Source: Rhynochetos jubatus (Eukaryota > Chordata > Aves > Eurypygiformes > Rhynochetidae). Taken from it: DNA of 64,000 bases. Every line of letters starts with the position of its first letter. The stretch's first letter is position 1. The notes under the pieces are model-generated. The model was given only the letters and a program-made list of their open reading frames with translations, made no database searches and had not been told where the DNA came from. Of this stretch, positions 37,767-49,450 are shown one piece after another. The stretch is from assembly GCA_027574665.1 (NCBI GenBank), contig CM050650.1, positions 95,515,086 to 95,579,085 on the forward strand. Reading direction: 5' to 3'. The translations under genes were made by a program, and so were the position numbers.

Positions 37767-38170
37767 ACCAGCATTTGGCCTTGTTTAACTTCATGAGGTT
37801 CACATGGATCCACTTCCCTAGGCTGTCAAGGTCCGTCTGGATGGCACCCCTTCCCTCTAACATATCAACTGCACCATTCAGCTTGATGTAATTTTCAAAC
37901 TTGATGAGGGTGCTCTCAATCCCACTGTCTATGCCATTAAAGTTGTTCAACAGTACCGGTCCCAGTACAGGCCCCAGAGGGACATCACTTGTAATTGATC
38001 TCCATTTGGACATCACCTCTGTTGACTGCAACACATTGGACGTGGTCATCCATCCAATTCCTTATCCATTGAATAGTCCATCCATCAAATCCATATCCCT
38101 CCAATTTAGCAACATGGATGTTATGTGGGATCATGACAAAGGCCTTACAGAAGTCAAGGTAGATTGACAT
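37767..38170 (-). pseudogene. CR1 reverse-transcriptase palm remnant
   Basis: Two minus-strand frames that overlap in different phases make up the palm. The first carries [14 protein letters not shown], where the motif-A aspartate of LDF is kept but the usual AFD has become AFV. The second carries GPVLLNNFNGIDSGIEST and then FENY at plus-strand 37888-37899, where the paired aspartates of motif C should be, so both metal ligands are lost. A frameshift separates the two frames near 38000-38050. It is non-functional. Confidence 0.85.
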
Positions 38171-38576
38171 CAGTTTCTCTTCCTTTATTGACTAAAGCAA
38201 TCATTGCATCACAGAAAGATGATCAGATTAGTCAGGCACTATTTGTCCTTTGTGAAGCCATGTTGATCCTTTCTAATAACTTCCCTGTCATGTATATACC
38301 TTGACATAGCTTCCAGGAGGATGTATTCCATATTCTTTCCAGAGACCAGTGAGGATGACTGGTTGGTAGTTTTCAGGGGTAGTTTTCTTCCTTTCTACCC
38401 TTTTTAAAAATAGGTGTGATGTTTCCTTTTCTGCAGTCACTGGGAACTTGCCGTAATGCTATATCTTTTAAAATATGATAAAGAACAACTTGGCAACTAC
38501 ATTTGCCAACTCCCTCAAGAACATGAGATGCATTTTACCAGGTCCCGTAGAATTTTTTATGTACAGATTCCTCAGA
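37767..38576 (-). mobile_element. CR1 LINE, palm region, minus strand, 3' end missing
   Basis: The plus strand is the reverse complement of CR1 reverse transcriptase. Landmarks are CTTCATGAGGTTCACATGGA, GGTCCCAGTACAGGCCCCAG, AAAGGCCTTACAGAAGTCAA, TGTGAAGCCATGTTGATCCT and TACCCTTTTTAAAAATAGGT. The part that should lie at lower coordinates (the end of ORF2 and the 3' UTR) is absent, and the LTR fragment abuts instead. This points to loss by deletion after insertion. Confidence 0.92.
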
Positions 38577-40450
38577 AATGCAGATAAAATAAATGAAATG
38601 CAGATAAAAGTTAATGCATACAAATTAAATACTGATAGAATAAAAACATTGATTAAAAATAAATAATTTAAAAAGTATGTTTTAATGTCTGTATTATTCA
38701 AATATAGTGATTTAAAAGTAAGAGCTGTATTCTTACAATTATTTTATTTCAGGCACTAAATTACATATTACATGATGAATAAGCCTTATTTTGAAATTTT
38801 CTGAATACCAAGAGCTTCCAATGGTTGAAAGTTATGAGAAACTGAAACCAAAATCCGTCAAGTTTTTTGAATATTTGGAATTTCTTTGAAAAAACAATAA
38901 ATTTGTTTAGATGTTTGTATATGAACTTCATTTTGTTCAAAAGCTCTATCTTTTGACCTTAATGCCATGTTTGAGACTGCACTGAGAATTAGTGGCTTAG
39001 AGAAAAGTGGAATTCATGGCCTGATCAGTACATGACATTCTGCTGCTGCCTATGTGTCAAATTTAATGGCTTGTGACAGGTCAATTAAAGCTAAGGAACT
39101 CAAGGTTTTTATGACAGATTGGTTGTTTATGAAGTGGATTGATATGTGTACATAATGTAATAATTTGCATAGTTAATTTATTATTGTTGTGAGTATTACA
39201 TTGGCTTGTGTAAATTATACCAGTTTGCTGTTGAGATAAAAATGGATATTGATGGATTTGTTTTGACTTTGCACAGGTTGGCCCTGACTAGAAATTTATC
39301 TGGATGCAGTTCTTTCCTGTCTGGCATCAGATGGCAGAGTATGTCTGCATGTTAGATCTGAGGACCTAAGTCAGTGGACACAGGCAGAACTGCATAGGTC
39401 TTGATAGTAGCAGAGTTCAAACTTCTGTTCACTTCTCTGGAAGAAGAAAGATGAGTAAGAGAGAGAGTTGACAAACCATCTCCATAGCTCAGTGCTCAAG
39501 GCTGCCACTAATGGATGCTGGGCAGTTAGCAAGTGCATATATAAAAGTCTGACAAATACATCTTTCAGGTAAAACAGTTTTCTCAGGAAAGATTTTTAGG
39601 AAGAAAGGTCCAAAACATTGCTATTTAGTTCAATATCCTGGAATATGGGAGACTTAAATTTATATCTATTCTACAAAGGGTGATTTTAAAATAGTTGTCT
39701 ATTTTTATTCTGTAATCATCATAGTCATTATATCACTGAGTATATAGTTGAATGCATCTTTATATTTTGTTTTCTATCTTATTTTCCTGTCATATAGCTC
39801 TCCTAGTTTATATGTGTCATGTTGATATGGGTTTTTCTTTTCCTATTGAAGAGTTAGTCCTATGTATTCCATTAAGGTATACTGTTCAATATTTATATTT
39901 GGCTATCTTAAATAACTCTTCTTTCAGCTTAGTCCAGATATCTATGAATTCTTTCCTGAGCCTATATGAACTTCCCACAGGTCTCTAAATATGTTCTGAG
40001 ATAACTGAGATACAGAGGAAGTAGTTTGGGAATAACAGGTAGAAGACTCGGTAGATTTTTAACGATACACCATTTCAACAGCTACTTACTGATTTACAGC
40101 TGGCTTCAGTTAAATGAACTCTACATGCTGCTGAAAAGCACTCTTTCCTGTTGTCAGCACTTTCGATCAGGGGAGGTATATAATTTAGTTTTGGTGGTTT
40201 TGTGTACCCCCCCCCCCCCCCAATTAGTTGTCAGTCATACCTAATTACGACTTTCTGCAAGGCTACATGGTTGGTAGTATTGACTGAAGGGAGGCAGCAA
40301 AAACTGTAGCTGAGAAAGGTAAGAGTGGTTTTTTTGGTAGTATTTTGAGATGCACTCTGTACTTCCCTTTCATAGTCAAATAACTATAGACAATCCCAAA
40401 CTTTTAATCTGTGTACAGTTACAAGAATGTATCTCATTCATTTGAGACCC
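38577..40450. other. Unassigned AT-rich DNA
   Basis: No gene or element recognised, apart from a short direct repeat of AAATGCAGATAAAA near 38576-38611 and the C15 run at 40207-40221. Confidence 0.55.
40207..40221. repeat. C15 homopolymer
   Basis: Fifteen C in a row within TGTGTA-C15-AATTAG. The opposite strand is a G15 tract. Confidence 0.92.
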
Positions 40451-41448
40451 TGTGTTGAGGTTTAGGCCCAGCCAGGAACAAAAGACTATGAGGCCTACCC
40501 CTCCCTGTGGGATGTGGAGGAGAAAATGTAAGGAAATGTTTGTGGATTGAGGCAGGGACAGGGAGGTATCACTCACCCATTATGGTGATGAGTAAAACAG
40601 ACTCGACTTGGAGAAGAAATATCAATCTAATTAGTTACCAATAAAAATCAGAGTAAAATTATGAGAGGCAAAACAAAACAGATCTTGAAAACCTTCCCCC
40701 CACCCAACCTTATTCCCGGGCTACCACCTCCCTCCACAGTGGCACAGGAAAGCTGGAGGATGGAGGTTTCCCAGTCAGTCCATCACATATTGTCTCTGCA
40801 GCTCCTTCCTCCTCAGGGGAAGGACTCCTCACACTCTGCCCCTGTTCCAGCATGGTGTCCCTCCCACAGGAGACAGTCCTCCATGAACTTAGCTGGCATG
40901 AATCCTTTCAATGGGCTGCAGTTTTATCCTCTAACTGCTCCTGTGTGGCTCCACTTCACAGGCATGCCATCCTTCAGGAGTTGTCTGCCCTGGCACAGGC
41001 TGACCATGGAGTCACAGGCTTTTCCAGGAGCAGCCACCTGTGCTGGTGTGGGACCCTCCCTGGGCTGCATGGATCTCTGCTCCACTGTGACCCTCTACAG
41101 CTGCAGGGGCACAACCTGCCCTCTGACCATAGGCTGCAGGGGAACCTCTGTTCCATCCCACCTCCACCCTAACTTTCCTCACTGACTTTTTGTGTCTGCC
41201 TTGTCTCTCACTTCCCACTCCTCTCTATGCTGATTCTTTCCACTCCATTTCCACTTCTGCTGCTACTACTGTTTTTGTGTTTCCCTCTCTTAAATACGTT
41301 AATTTGCAGTGGCACTGACTACCTCAGCCGTGGCCAGAGGCAGGTTCGAGTTTGGAGCCAGGGGGGCTTTTCTCAAAGCTTCCCACAAGAGCCACCCCTG
41401 TGGCCTTTCCATCATTGCCAAAACCCACCACCACAGAAACCCAACACA
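40451..41448 (-). mobile_element. ERV LTR, minus strand, near full length
   Basis: The 998-base LTR reads TGTGTTGAGGTTTAGGCCCA at its plus-strand start and CAGAAACCCAACACA at its end. On the minus strand it begins TGTGTTGGGTTTCTG and carries the AGGCCACAGGGGTGGCTCTT block. It then passes through a series of CCCATGG/GGAGCAG-like modules (plus-strand 40830-41160), ATAAAAATTG in the polyadenylation region, and the CCAAGTCGAGTCTGTTTTAC U5 block. It is the same type as the copies at 20003 and 62029. The flanks GACCC and CCATT do not match. The 174-codon forward frame at 40661-41185 is an antisense reading of the LTR. Confidence 0.9.
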
Positions 41449-42221
41449 CCATTACATATTTCCATGCCTTTGTTATCCTTTTATTATACAGGTGTAATGA
41501 AATATACATTGGTCACCACCTTAATGCTACTCAGAGAAGCAATATAAGGTGTGGATCATGCTTGTTAACTGCAGTTTCATGTTCTGATCACATCATATCA
41601 CTTTCTGAAAAGTAATCGCTTTCAGAAAGCTTCTGTACTCTATGCAGGTCTTTGTATTAACCTAAAACGTACCTATTATGTCTCAGTTTGTCTGTTTTGC
41701 TCACTCATTAACATCATCTTGAAGCTGACACCAGTAGCAACTTCTGAGGAGGTGTTTTTTGTTTTAAGTGGGAGCATTTACTAGCAAGATGACATCTGTT
41801 GGATTTCATTCCTTACTGTGACTCATTAAAGCCTACTTTAACTTCTGTGAATAGTAGAAAGGCTCCCTCTTCCCCCACTTCCTAAAAAGAAAAATGTTAT
41901 TTGCTGGTAACTATCTGTCAAGTAATGCAAGGTGAGCAGAAATTTCTAGCACACCTTCCTGTACATTTTAATTAATGGAATTGTACCAGACAGACGAGGG
42001 TCTAGAAAAATAACACTAGCAGGACAATTACATATGTTTGTACATTTGCTTTAAGATGAAGAAACAACAATCATGAGTGACTCATAATTTTCTGTAATAA
42101 ATCTTAATATATATTTTATATAATTAAATATAAACTTGTTTGGTTTTTTGCCTTTTAGAGTGCCTTTTGCTCTTATTCATATAAATTCAAGGAGTGGATA
42201 ACTTTCAGTGGAAAGAGCATG
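41449..42221. other. Unassigned AT-rich spacer
   Basis: Nothing recognised between the two LTRs, which differ in type and orientation and therefore do not bound one provirus. Confidence 0.6.
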
Positions 42222-43026
42222 TGTGCTGGGTTCAGTCAGGAAAGGGCTAACTCCCTTTACTCTGGTTGCCAGGGAACTCTGTTGCTGGATACTAAATGAA
42301 AACATTGATAAGACCTCAGCTGGTGCTGGGGATGGCCTGTACTGAATTCCAGGTCTTTTGTCCACTTCGGAAACTGCAGCTGACCCAGACTAACCAAGGA
42401 AGTATTTCATTCCATAGTACATCATGTTCCGGTCTCTTGGGGTGGGGAAGGGGGTCCGGTAGCCATTATTCTTCCCTTCTCTCTCACCTTCTTACTCCCT
42501 TGCTCATCTCTCCGGGCACTTGCTAACCCTCCTGCGTTAGCTGCTTTGCTAACTCCTGTGCTGGCTCATTCGTGTGGGAGATGGTGGATTGTTTTGAGTT
42601 TTCTGGCCGTGTTATCGGTGATAAGGTTTGCTCAGAATCTGCTGCGTAGGCTCCCGGGCTCCGGCCTTCAGGCCGCAGCTCTCGGGCTGCGATCGCTCTC
42701 GGGCTGTGGTTCTCGGGCTCTCGGGGTCTGATTTTCATCCCTCAACATCTAGGTGTGCATTGGTCAGTGGATGGTGGGGAAAAGTATCATATTGTATCAT
42801 ATCGTATATATTGTACCATATGTTTCATTTTCTACTATTTTAAGTTTTTATTATTAGTAGTATTTGTATATATCGATTTAGATTTAATTAGTAAATAGTT
42901 CTTATCTCAATTTTACGAGCTTCCTTATTTCTTTTTCCTCCAATTCTTCCCCTCCACTGGAGGAGGGGAGGGGGATTTGTGAGAGCGGCTTCATGGTATT
43001 TTGCTAGCCGGAGTTAAACCATGACA
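42222..43026 (+). mobile_element. ERV solo LTR with perfect GCATG duplication
   Basis: The 805-base LTR starts TGTGCTGGGTTCAGTCAGG and ends GGAGTTAAACCATGACA. The 5-bp sequence GCATG lies immediately on both sides (42217-42221 and 43027-43031), so both boundaries are secure. The middle is GC-rich, with TCTCGGGCTGCGATCG-like repeats of CTCGGGCT near 42660-42725. An AT-rich stretch follows (42790-42910), then AAATAGTTCTTATCTCAA and a CTGGAGGAGGGGAGGGGGAT block. It is related to the LTR part at 1-345. No ERV coding sequence lies inside, which fits a solo LTR. Confidence 0.95.
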
Positions 43027-43031
43027 GCATG

Positions 43032-43749
43032 ATAGGTAAGAATTTGCCTATGCATACAGTCGACTTGCATGCACTTCCCAACACATTTAAATAAATGAAT
43101 CCATCATACATGTCAATGACAGCATTTTAATGCACATCAGATAAATGAAATGTTAAATACTGCAAAATGGAAGCTTTCAAAATGGTACCTTCCAATGCTA
43201 TAATCAATTTAATGAATTCTTTAGCATTCCCAAGCACAAAAATTAATTACATTAATTTTGAAAAGCTTGTGGATTTTAATACTGTTAGTTGTCTTCTCTT
43301 TACTGTTTTTTAAGGCTGACTTGCTTAATTAAAATAGTTCAGTGTTAAATATCTTTAAAAATAAAATGAATGAAATAACATGGTTGTTTTGAACTGGATG
43401 TGAGTTTTTCAGCATTACATGCTGGAGCTATTTCACAGAAATTACAGTTTCTTTTAATGCTTATATGTTATTATAATACCAAATATTTCTCCAACTAAAA
43501 TATCAATGAATGTACATAAATACATAAGTTTATAAATAATGTTTCAATGAAGTACATAATCCTGGACCAGTATAATTTTCTCATGGTACTTTCTAAATAT
43601 GCTAAACAATCCCTGAAATTAACAGGAGAGAGTTGTTTAAATAAACCATATGGTATGTATATAAAATAACAACAAAATAACATGTAAAAACATTTAACAA
43701 CAAGATTCCTAAATTTCATTTATGATTCGGAAGAGATATACAGAAGCAT
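43032..43749. other. Unassigned AT-rich DNA
   Basis: No gene or element recognised. Confidence 0.55.
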
Positions 43750-44037
43750 GGACAAATGTGTATAAATATTGGATGGGAGGGTAAAGAAGATGGAGACAGA
43801 CTCTTAGTAGTATCCATTGACAGGACAAGGAGCAATGGGCACAAACTGAAACACAATAAAGTCCATTTAAATTTAGAAGGTACTTTTTTTACTCTAAGGT
43901 TGGTGGAGCAGTGGAACAGTTTGCCCAGAAATATGTTGTTGAGTCCCCATCCTTGAAGATACTCAAACTCCAACTCCTATTCCTGTGCAACCTGTTGTAG
44001 GTGATCCTGTTTTCAGTATGAAGAGTTAGACTAGACA
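43750..44037 (+). mobile_element. CR1 LINE, 3' part, end replaced by LTR
   Basis: Forward CR1 C-terminal region: TGTATAAATATTGGATGGGA, then GACAGGACAAGGAGCAATGG (the DRTRSNGHKL segment of ORF2), then GTGGAGCAGTGGAACAGTTT (VEQWNSLP), then GTCCCCATCCTTGAAGATAC. The 3' UTR starts to appear as GAGTTAGACTAGAC, but the terminal CCTTCCAACC and ATTCTATG units are missing because the LTR begins there. Confidence 0.9.
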
Positions 44038-44590
44038 AACTTCACAGTAGCTGATATGGGGTTATGTTTTGCATTTGTGATGAAAACGGTTTTGATAATA
44101 TAGAGATATTTTAGCTTTTGCTGAGCAGTGCTTGCACAGAGTCAAGGCCTTTTATATCTCTCACACCGCCCCACCAACAAGTATACAGGGGGTGCACAAG
44201 AAGTTAGGAGGGGACACAGCCAGGGCAGCTGACCCCTGCTAACCAAAGGGATATTCCATACCATATGACTTTAGGCTCATCATACAAATCTGAGGGAAAA
44301 AGAATGAAGAGAGGGATATTCAGAGTGATGGTGTTTGTCTTCCCAAGTATCTGTTAAGTGTTATGGAGCCCTGCTTTCATGGAGATGGCTGAACACCACT
44401 GGAAGTGGTGAATGAATTCTTTGTTTTCCTTTGCTTCGATGTGTGGCTTTTGCTTTACCTATTAAACTGTCTTTTTCTCAACCCATGAGTTTTCTCACTT
44501 TTACTCTTGCAATTCTCTCCCCCACGCCACTATGAGTGAGCAAGTGGCTATGTGGTTCTTAGTTACCAGCCATCATTAATCCATAACACA
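44038..44590 (+). mobile_element. ERV LTR, forward, 5' tip missing
   Basis: The LTR reads CAGTAGCTGATATGGGGTTA, TTTGTGATGAAAACGGTTTT, GCTGAGCAGTGCTTGCACAG and GGGATATTCCATACCATATG. It then has GTTTGTCTTCCCAAGTATCT, GATGGAGCCCTGCTTTCATG, TATTAAACTGTC (polyadenylation region) and CTCAACCCATGAGTTTTCTC, and ends CCATAACACA. The minus-strand LTR at 21261 belongs to the same broad group: both carry the GGAATTTCCC/GGGATATTCC-type block, a TTAAACTGT(C/T) segment and a shared AAGCTT/CACAAGAAG block. The first 30 or so bases expected before CAGTAGCTG are absent. I see no clear target duplication. Confidence 0.9.
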
Positions 44591-45779
44591 GACACAGAGG
44601 ATTTCACTGACAGATTTAGGGAGGGATTCTTTTTTTTTTAAGCATTCATTGTTTCCACTTAAACCATTCATATCACTAAGCTTTAGCTGATCTATATCTA
44701 GGACATATATAAGAAGTTATACTCACAAATCCATCCACTGATACCTGCAGTTCTGCAGTGCAACTTTCTCATGTTTGTTAATGTAACACTGAATTAATCA
44801 AGTTTTTACACCACTGAATTTCTTTTTGTCCACTTTAAATATTACTTTTTCAGTACCTTTGTTCTACCATGAATTTATTAAAGGACACAAAGAAGTATTG
44901 TCATGGTTTAGTACCAGCACCATCCAGCATAAAAATCATAGAACTTCACAACATGTTTTAGAAGAGAGAAATTCTATTACAATAACATCAGATATTTTAA
45001 AATCACATTTCTTATTCCAATTAAGTTCTATTATACGTAAAAAAAAAAAATAATAACAACAAGCAGAAAATCCCTAAAAATGTCAGTTAATTTCAGGGAA
45101 ATCTGAAAAAGATGCTGGAAGAAAAGACTTCTAGCATTCCCAGATAGAAAGAGATCTTCTTGATGTTCATGAACCCCAAAGTGTGACAGTGAGAAAACTT
45201 TCTGGTGAAGTATCGTCATAGTTCTGTTTTTACAGAATTCTCTAAGCCATCTCAGTGGTCGTTGTGAGAGATACTATATTAGTCCCTATGGACCTATTTT
45301 CTGATGTTCAACATTCTTGCATAACACATATCAATTTAAACCAAACAACTTATGTCTTGTATTGATAAATAAAGTCTTAAATATCGCTGCTCCATCTTTA
45401 CAGTACACTGCTCAGCTACTTTCCAAATATTTGGCTTTCAGTTGCCTGTCTGACCTTTGTGATTGCTGAGTACAAATTTTTGATATGTTAGCTTGCTGGC
45501 AAAAAAATTACGTAAATTAATAATAGGTTTTCTTAAGTCCTCTGGCAGCTGTGTTTTTTATGACCCTAAGGATGAAAAGGATAATTGATAACATAAAGAG
45601 ACTCTGAAAGTCCATATTCTAGTTTCACATGTTATTGATTGCAAAATGAATTTACAGAGGTCCTCAGTTGCAATATGGAGTTTCCTCAGTTATAAAATGC
45701 TTTGAAATGGGAGATGGGTGCACAAGATGTGGATAAGTTAAAACAGAGGCTCATCACTATCATTTTAGCTGTCCTCATG
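44591..45779. other. Unassigned AT-rich DNA
   Basis: No gene or element recognised. It contains short T and A runs only. Confidence 0.55.
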
Positions 45780-46570
45780 TGCACACACACAGAGACAGGA
45801 ACCCCTGAGCGTGTGGTCTCCCCAGTCAGTCATCTTGACCTCCTCGTCCCTCCAGTAGCCAACAAGCAGACCTTCTAGTCTCTGCAGTATCCAGCTCAGA
45901 ATTAGGGCACGTGCAGTGCCTGTCTCCCAAGTCTTTCATCCTGCTCTACTGGATACTCCAAGCTGAGAGGTCCTAGTGTGCACAAACCGACGTAAACACT
46001 CACACCATTTGTATGCACCCCATGTCTCCAGTTGCTGACCCCCAGACACACAGCCCCTCTGACCCACAGTCCCACTCCATTTTCTGGCACTCAGACACTC
46101 CCACCCAACCCCACAGGTACTGAACAGAGTTTGTTACCCAGAAAATGAGTTAGAAATGGAGTTTAATAAGAAGAAAGAACAGACTACGCTGATCATGTAC
46201 AGAACACAGAGTACTGCCCAGCAGTGGTCAACACATGCTTGTCTCTTTTTATGCACCTCTCCATGTCTCCACTTTTTCCTCCCTAAACCACCTCAATCCC
46301 TCCTTTTCTCCGCCTTCATTTACTCTCCTAAACGTCCCATGACCAGTCTTGTGCAATCTCTGAATGCCATTTCCCTGCATCCCACAAAGAGCCCCATGTC
46401 CCTGGGGAGTGACACCTCCCTCCCAGTCTGTGAGGTGCCCCAGAGAGCCACCCTTGCTGACTCCTGGAGGAGGGTGGCCTCTGAGATAATCCCTGCATCC
46501 TCTAAATATCACAAATATATATAAGCATGGAATTTTTAAATAGTCATTCAGAAAGGCTCCATTTATATCA
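45780..46570 (-). mobile_element. Probable ERV LTR/leader remnant, minus strand
   Basis: This 0.8 kb GC-rich island stands out from its AT-rich flanks. On the minus strand it has TATAAATGGAGCC (plus-strand 46555-46567), the same 13 bases as in the LTR at 33489 (34023-34035). About 400 bases on, it has a possible polyadenylation signal in TTATTAAACTCC (46159-46170). A similar TATA-to-polyA spacing is seen in the 33489 LTR. The part below 46160 is a GC-rich TGTGGGT/GGGGTCAGCAACTGGAG-like region that could be U5 or leader. No TG and CA boundaries or target duplication were found, so the class and limits are uncertain. The 122- and 114-codon frames here overlap on opposite strands and show no domain. 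Confidence 0.45.
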
Positions 46571-48802
46571 AACACAACACACACCCCACCCATGATTCTG
46601 GGGCACCTTCGTTATTATTAATCTATAATGAAACAATATATTTAAGTATTTTTAACTAGGTTTGTAAGTTGTAATGACATTACGGACAAGAGTTCTTCCA
46701 TTCCTTTAATGATGTTAAAAGAACATGACATTATTAGCTGATTATATTAATAATTATTTTTTAATATTTTATACAGAGCACATTTTTAAGAGTCTACACC
46801 TCATTTTGTTAGTTATGATTATTATTTTTTTTTCTGAAAACTAGGGTAACTAAGACCTTTTAAAAATGCTTCTTTGCAAAACTAATATCAAAGCAAGAAA
46901 CCAGAAGGCCTGTGAGACTTTTTGGTGTTTCTATTTTTTTTAATTACCCAGGGCTGAGGTAAGTAGAGCAGAAATGACCTAGGATACAGTTGTTCTTCTT
47001 TTGTTGTTACTTTCTTTCATTAATTTAATTTAATTTCATTTCATAGCATAACATGTCCTTTAGGAAGGACACAGATTTTTGAGGCCTAAGAAAGACTTAG
47101 CAATTAAGTATTATTTCTATTTTACCTGTCCTCTAGGTCATTAAATGTCACACCAAGGGAAGTTTGCTTACTTACTTTTTTCATTTTTTCTTTTCTGATT
47201 TCAATACTTCTAAAATATTTTTATTTCAGTTTAACTTCAAGCAGTTTGGCATCTGTATATAGTTTACTATTATTGAATTAAGGTACATCTTTTACTTACT
47301 ATTTTCTTAACTGTATTCCTTAGTTCTGTTAATCCAGAACCCATATTTTGGAGGGTGATTGTGGGTTTTTAATAATGAAGATCCAGTTAAATTTTAAATT
47401 TTATGTCCATTATGACTGTCAATGGCAACTACAGGGAATTTTCCCTTAATGAATGCCAAAGTTAGTGAAATTGGTGTAAAAAAAATCTCTCACAGGTGTG
47501 CTGGATTTCATACCAGTCATAATTGTATTTTTCTCCTTTACACATTGTCAGTGAGAATAAATTCTTCCTTGTTCCACAACGGCAGTTAGAAAGATTGTTA
47601 TAGTTATCCACAAAAGGTTTTTACAGTGATCTGGAGTAATTGTACATCTAAAATTAAATGAAAAATTCTCAAGTCTTTGAGGTTTTCAGAATAACAAGTA
47701 AGTCTTCCAGGACACATATGTTTATGTTTTAATTGTTATTGAATCTAAACAATTTCATTCTGTGGATGTTCACCTTTTTTAGTATTTTCATTACCATGAG
47801 TTACTCTTCAGTAATACCCATGAAGTAAAACCAATGCATATAATTTTACAGAAATAGGTGCTTAGACACCGTACTTCATTCTAAACTTCTGTAGGCAGCT
47901 GACTTAGTCTCAGTATGTTTTCTGGTTTTCATGTCTACAGGATAATACTCACGCAAATATGTTCACACTGAGAAAGACTTTGATAAGCAACTCTCTTTCC
48001 TTTAATATTAATATCCTAAATCTTATTTAGAATTTCTGAAAACATAATAATTTATAAAACAAAATTACTAATTTCATTATGTCTGAACAGCTATTCCTTT
48101 TCCATAACAAATGCTTCATAGGACTAACCAACAACATAATTTTTGTTAATTAATTTTGCTAATTAATTCCATACTGAGTCAAATTTTATTACCCTATGCT
48201 GACTAGTCTTGTTCCAAACTGCAAGAGCAAGTTTGCCTGACTCCCAGCTTCACAGTACAGTTCCCTATATTTCACAGTATGCCCCCCTCACTCCATTCTC
48301 TCATATTTAATTGTAATAAAGCACATTATAGATTTTGTTAGCTAGTTTCCTCTTTACCCAGGAAAATTTATTAACTTTACAAAAGTAACTGGTATTCATT
48401 TTCATTAGATATTTTTCATTTGTCCCTGTCTACAAAATGTCAACTAGGAAAGAAACATAGTAAACGTTATCCTAACAAAACTTGATTCCTGCAGAATCCC
48501 AGTACGACTTAGCTCCTTTTAGACCACTGGGTTTCACTTTTGAATGCAGACACATAAGAATAGCTGCAGACATCTATATAGGAACCGGTAGTCTTACCTG
48601 CCTATTATGATCAGTTGACATCCAATCAATATAGTTGGTGGAGTTCAAGGCTGACCAAATGTAGATACCTAATTCAAGTTAAGAGGCTTTAATTTAGATT
48701 AGGAGGCTTTTAGACTCCAGCGGCTACAATGACTGCATTTTATGGACTGTAAAAAGGATTTAGGCACTTTTTAAGTCATAATCTGCGTAATAGAATTGAA
48801 TG
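46571..48802. other. Unassigned very AT-rich DNA
   Basis: No gene or element recognised. There is a 20-base tandem pair at 48671-48710 just beside the next CR1 tip. Confidence 0.55.
48671..48710. repeat. 20-base tandem duplication
   Basis: The unit AATTCAAGTTAAGAGGCTTT is followed directly by AATTTAGATTAGGAGGCTTT. They match at 16 of 20 positions. Confidence 0.7.
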
Positions 48803-48862
48803 CTCATAGAATAGTTAGGCTTAGAAGGGACTTCAGGAAATCCTCTAGTACAAACACCTTTT
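48803..48862 (-). mobile_element. CR1 LINE, extreme 3' tip
   Basis: The plus strand reads CTCATAGAATAGTTAGGC, then TTAGAAGGGACTTCAGGAAA, then TCCTCTAGTACAAACACC. This is the reverse complement of a diverged CR1 3' end. About 60 bases remain. Confidence 0.75.
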
Positions 48863-49432
48863 GGAAGCAGGGCAATATGTCAACACTATTGTTCAGTGTC
48901 TAAGTTAGTCACTAAATCTCAGTCCTAGTGAATTAATGGTCATATATAAGGGCAGAGATTTCCTATGTTTCTAAGTTTTATTTCCAAAGTTTGTACATTC
49001 TTTAAAATCACCTGTCTGATTTCTTAAGTTCCATATATAGACTAATTCTGAAGTCATTCAAAGACACTGTAGTTTCTTCACTGACTGAATGGAGAAGGTA
49101 TGTATTTCAATGAAGTGGACTAAATTTCATTACTTTTATTATTCTCATATATTATAGACAGATATTTAAGAAGCAGTTTATCTTATCTTCCAGTAAAAAT
49201 CTAATAATTTCTATCTATCATCTGATGCATTATGTCGAATTTTAACCTACAAATATACAGTCTTGCAACAGGTAAAATTATTTTCTTCATTCTTGCTTCA
49301 TGAAACAAGTTTCAGTCACCTACTTTAGTACTACCCTTTCAGGATTGGACATGTTAATTTTGATTACTATCACCCATAAAATCTTTCTTTCTCTTTGTCA
49401 TAATTATTAAGTATGACAATCAATGTAGAGAC

Positions 49433-49450
49433 AAAAAAAAAAAAAAAAAA
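49433..49450. repeat. A18 homopolymer
   Basis: Eighteen A, followed by a short GAAAAAAGAAAA tail. Confidence 0.9.

Noticed and set aside
40661..41185. 174-codon forward open frame
   Set aside because: It lies wholly inside the minus-strand LTR 40451-41448, overlaps frames on the other strand and reads the GC-rich module array. No domain is seen.
46156..46524. 122-codon forward frame
   Set aside because: It overlaps a 114-codon minus-strand frame in the GC-rich probable LTR. Raised GC lowers stop frequency on both strands.
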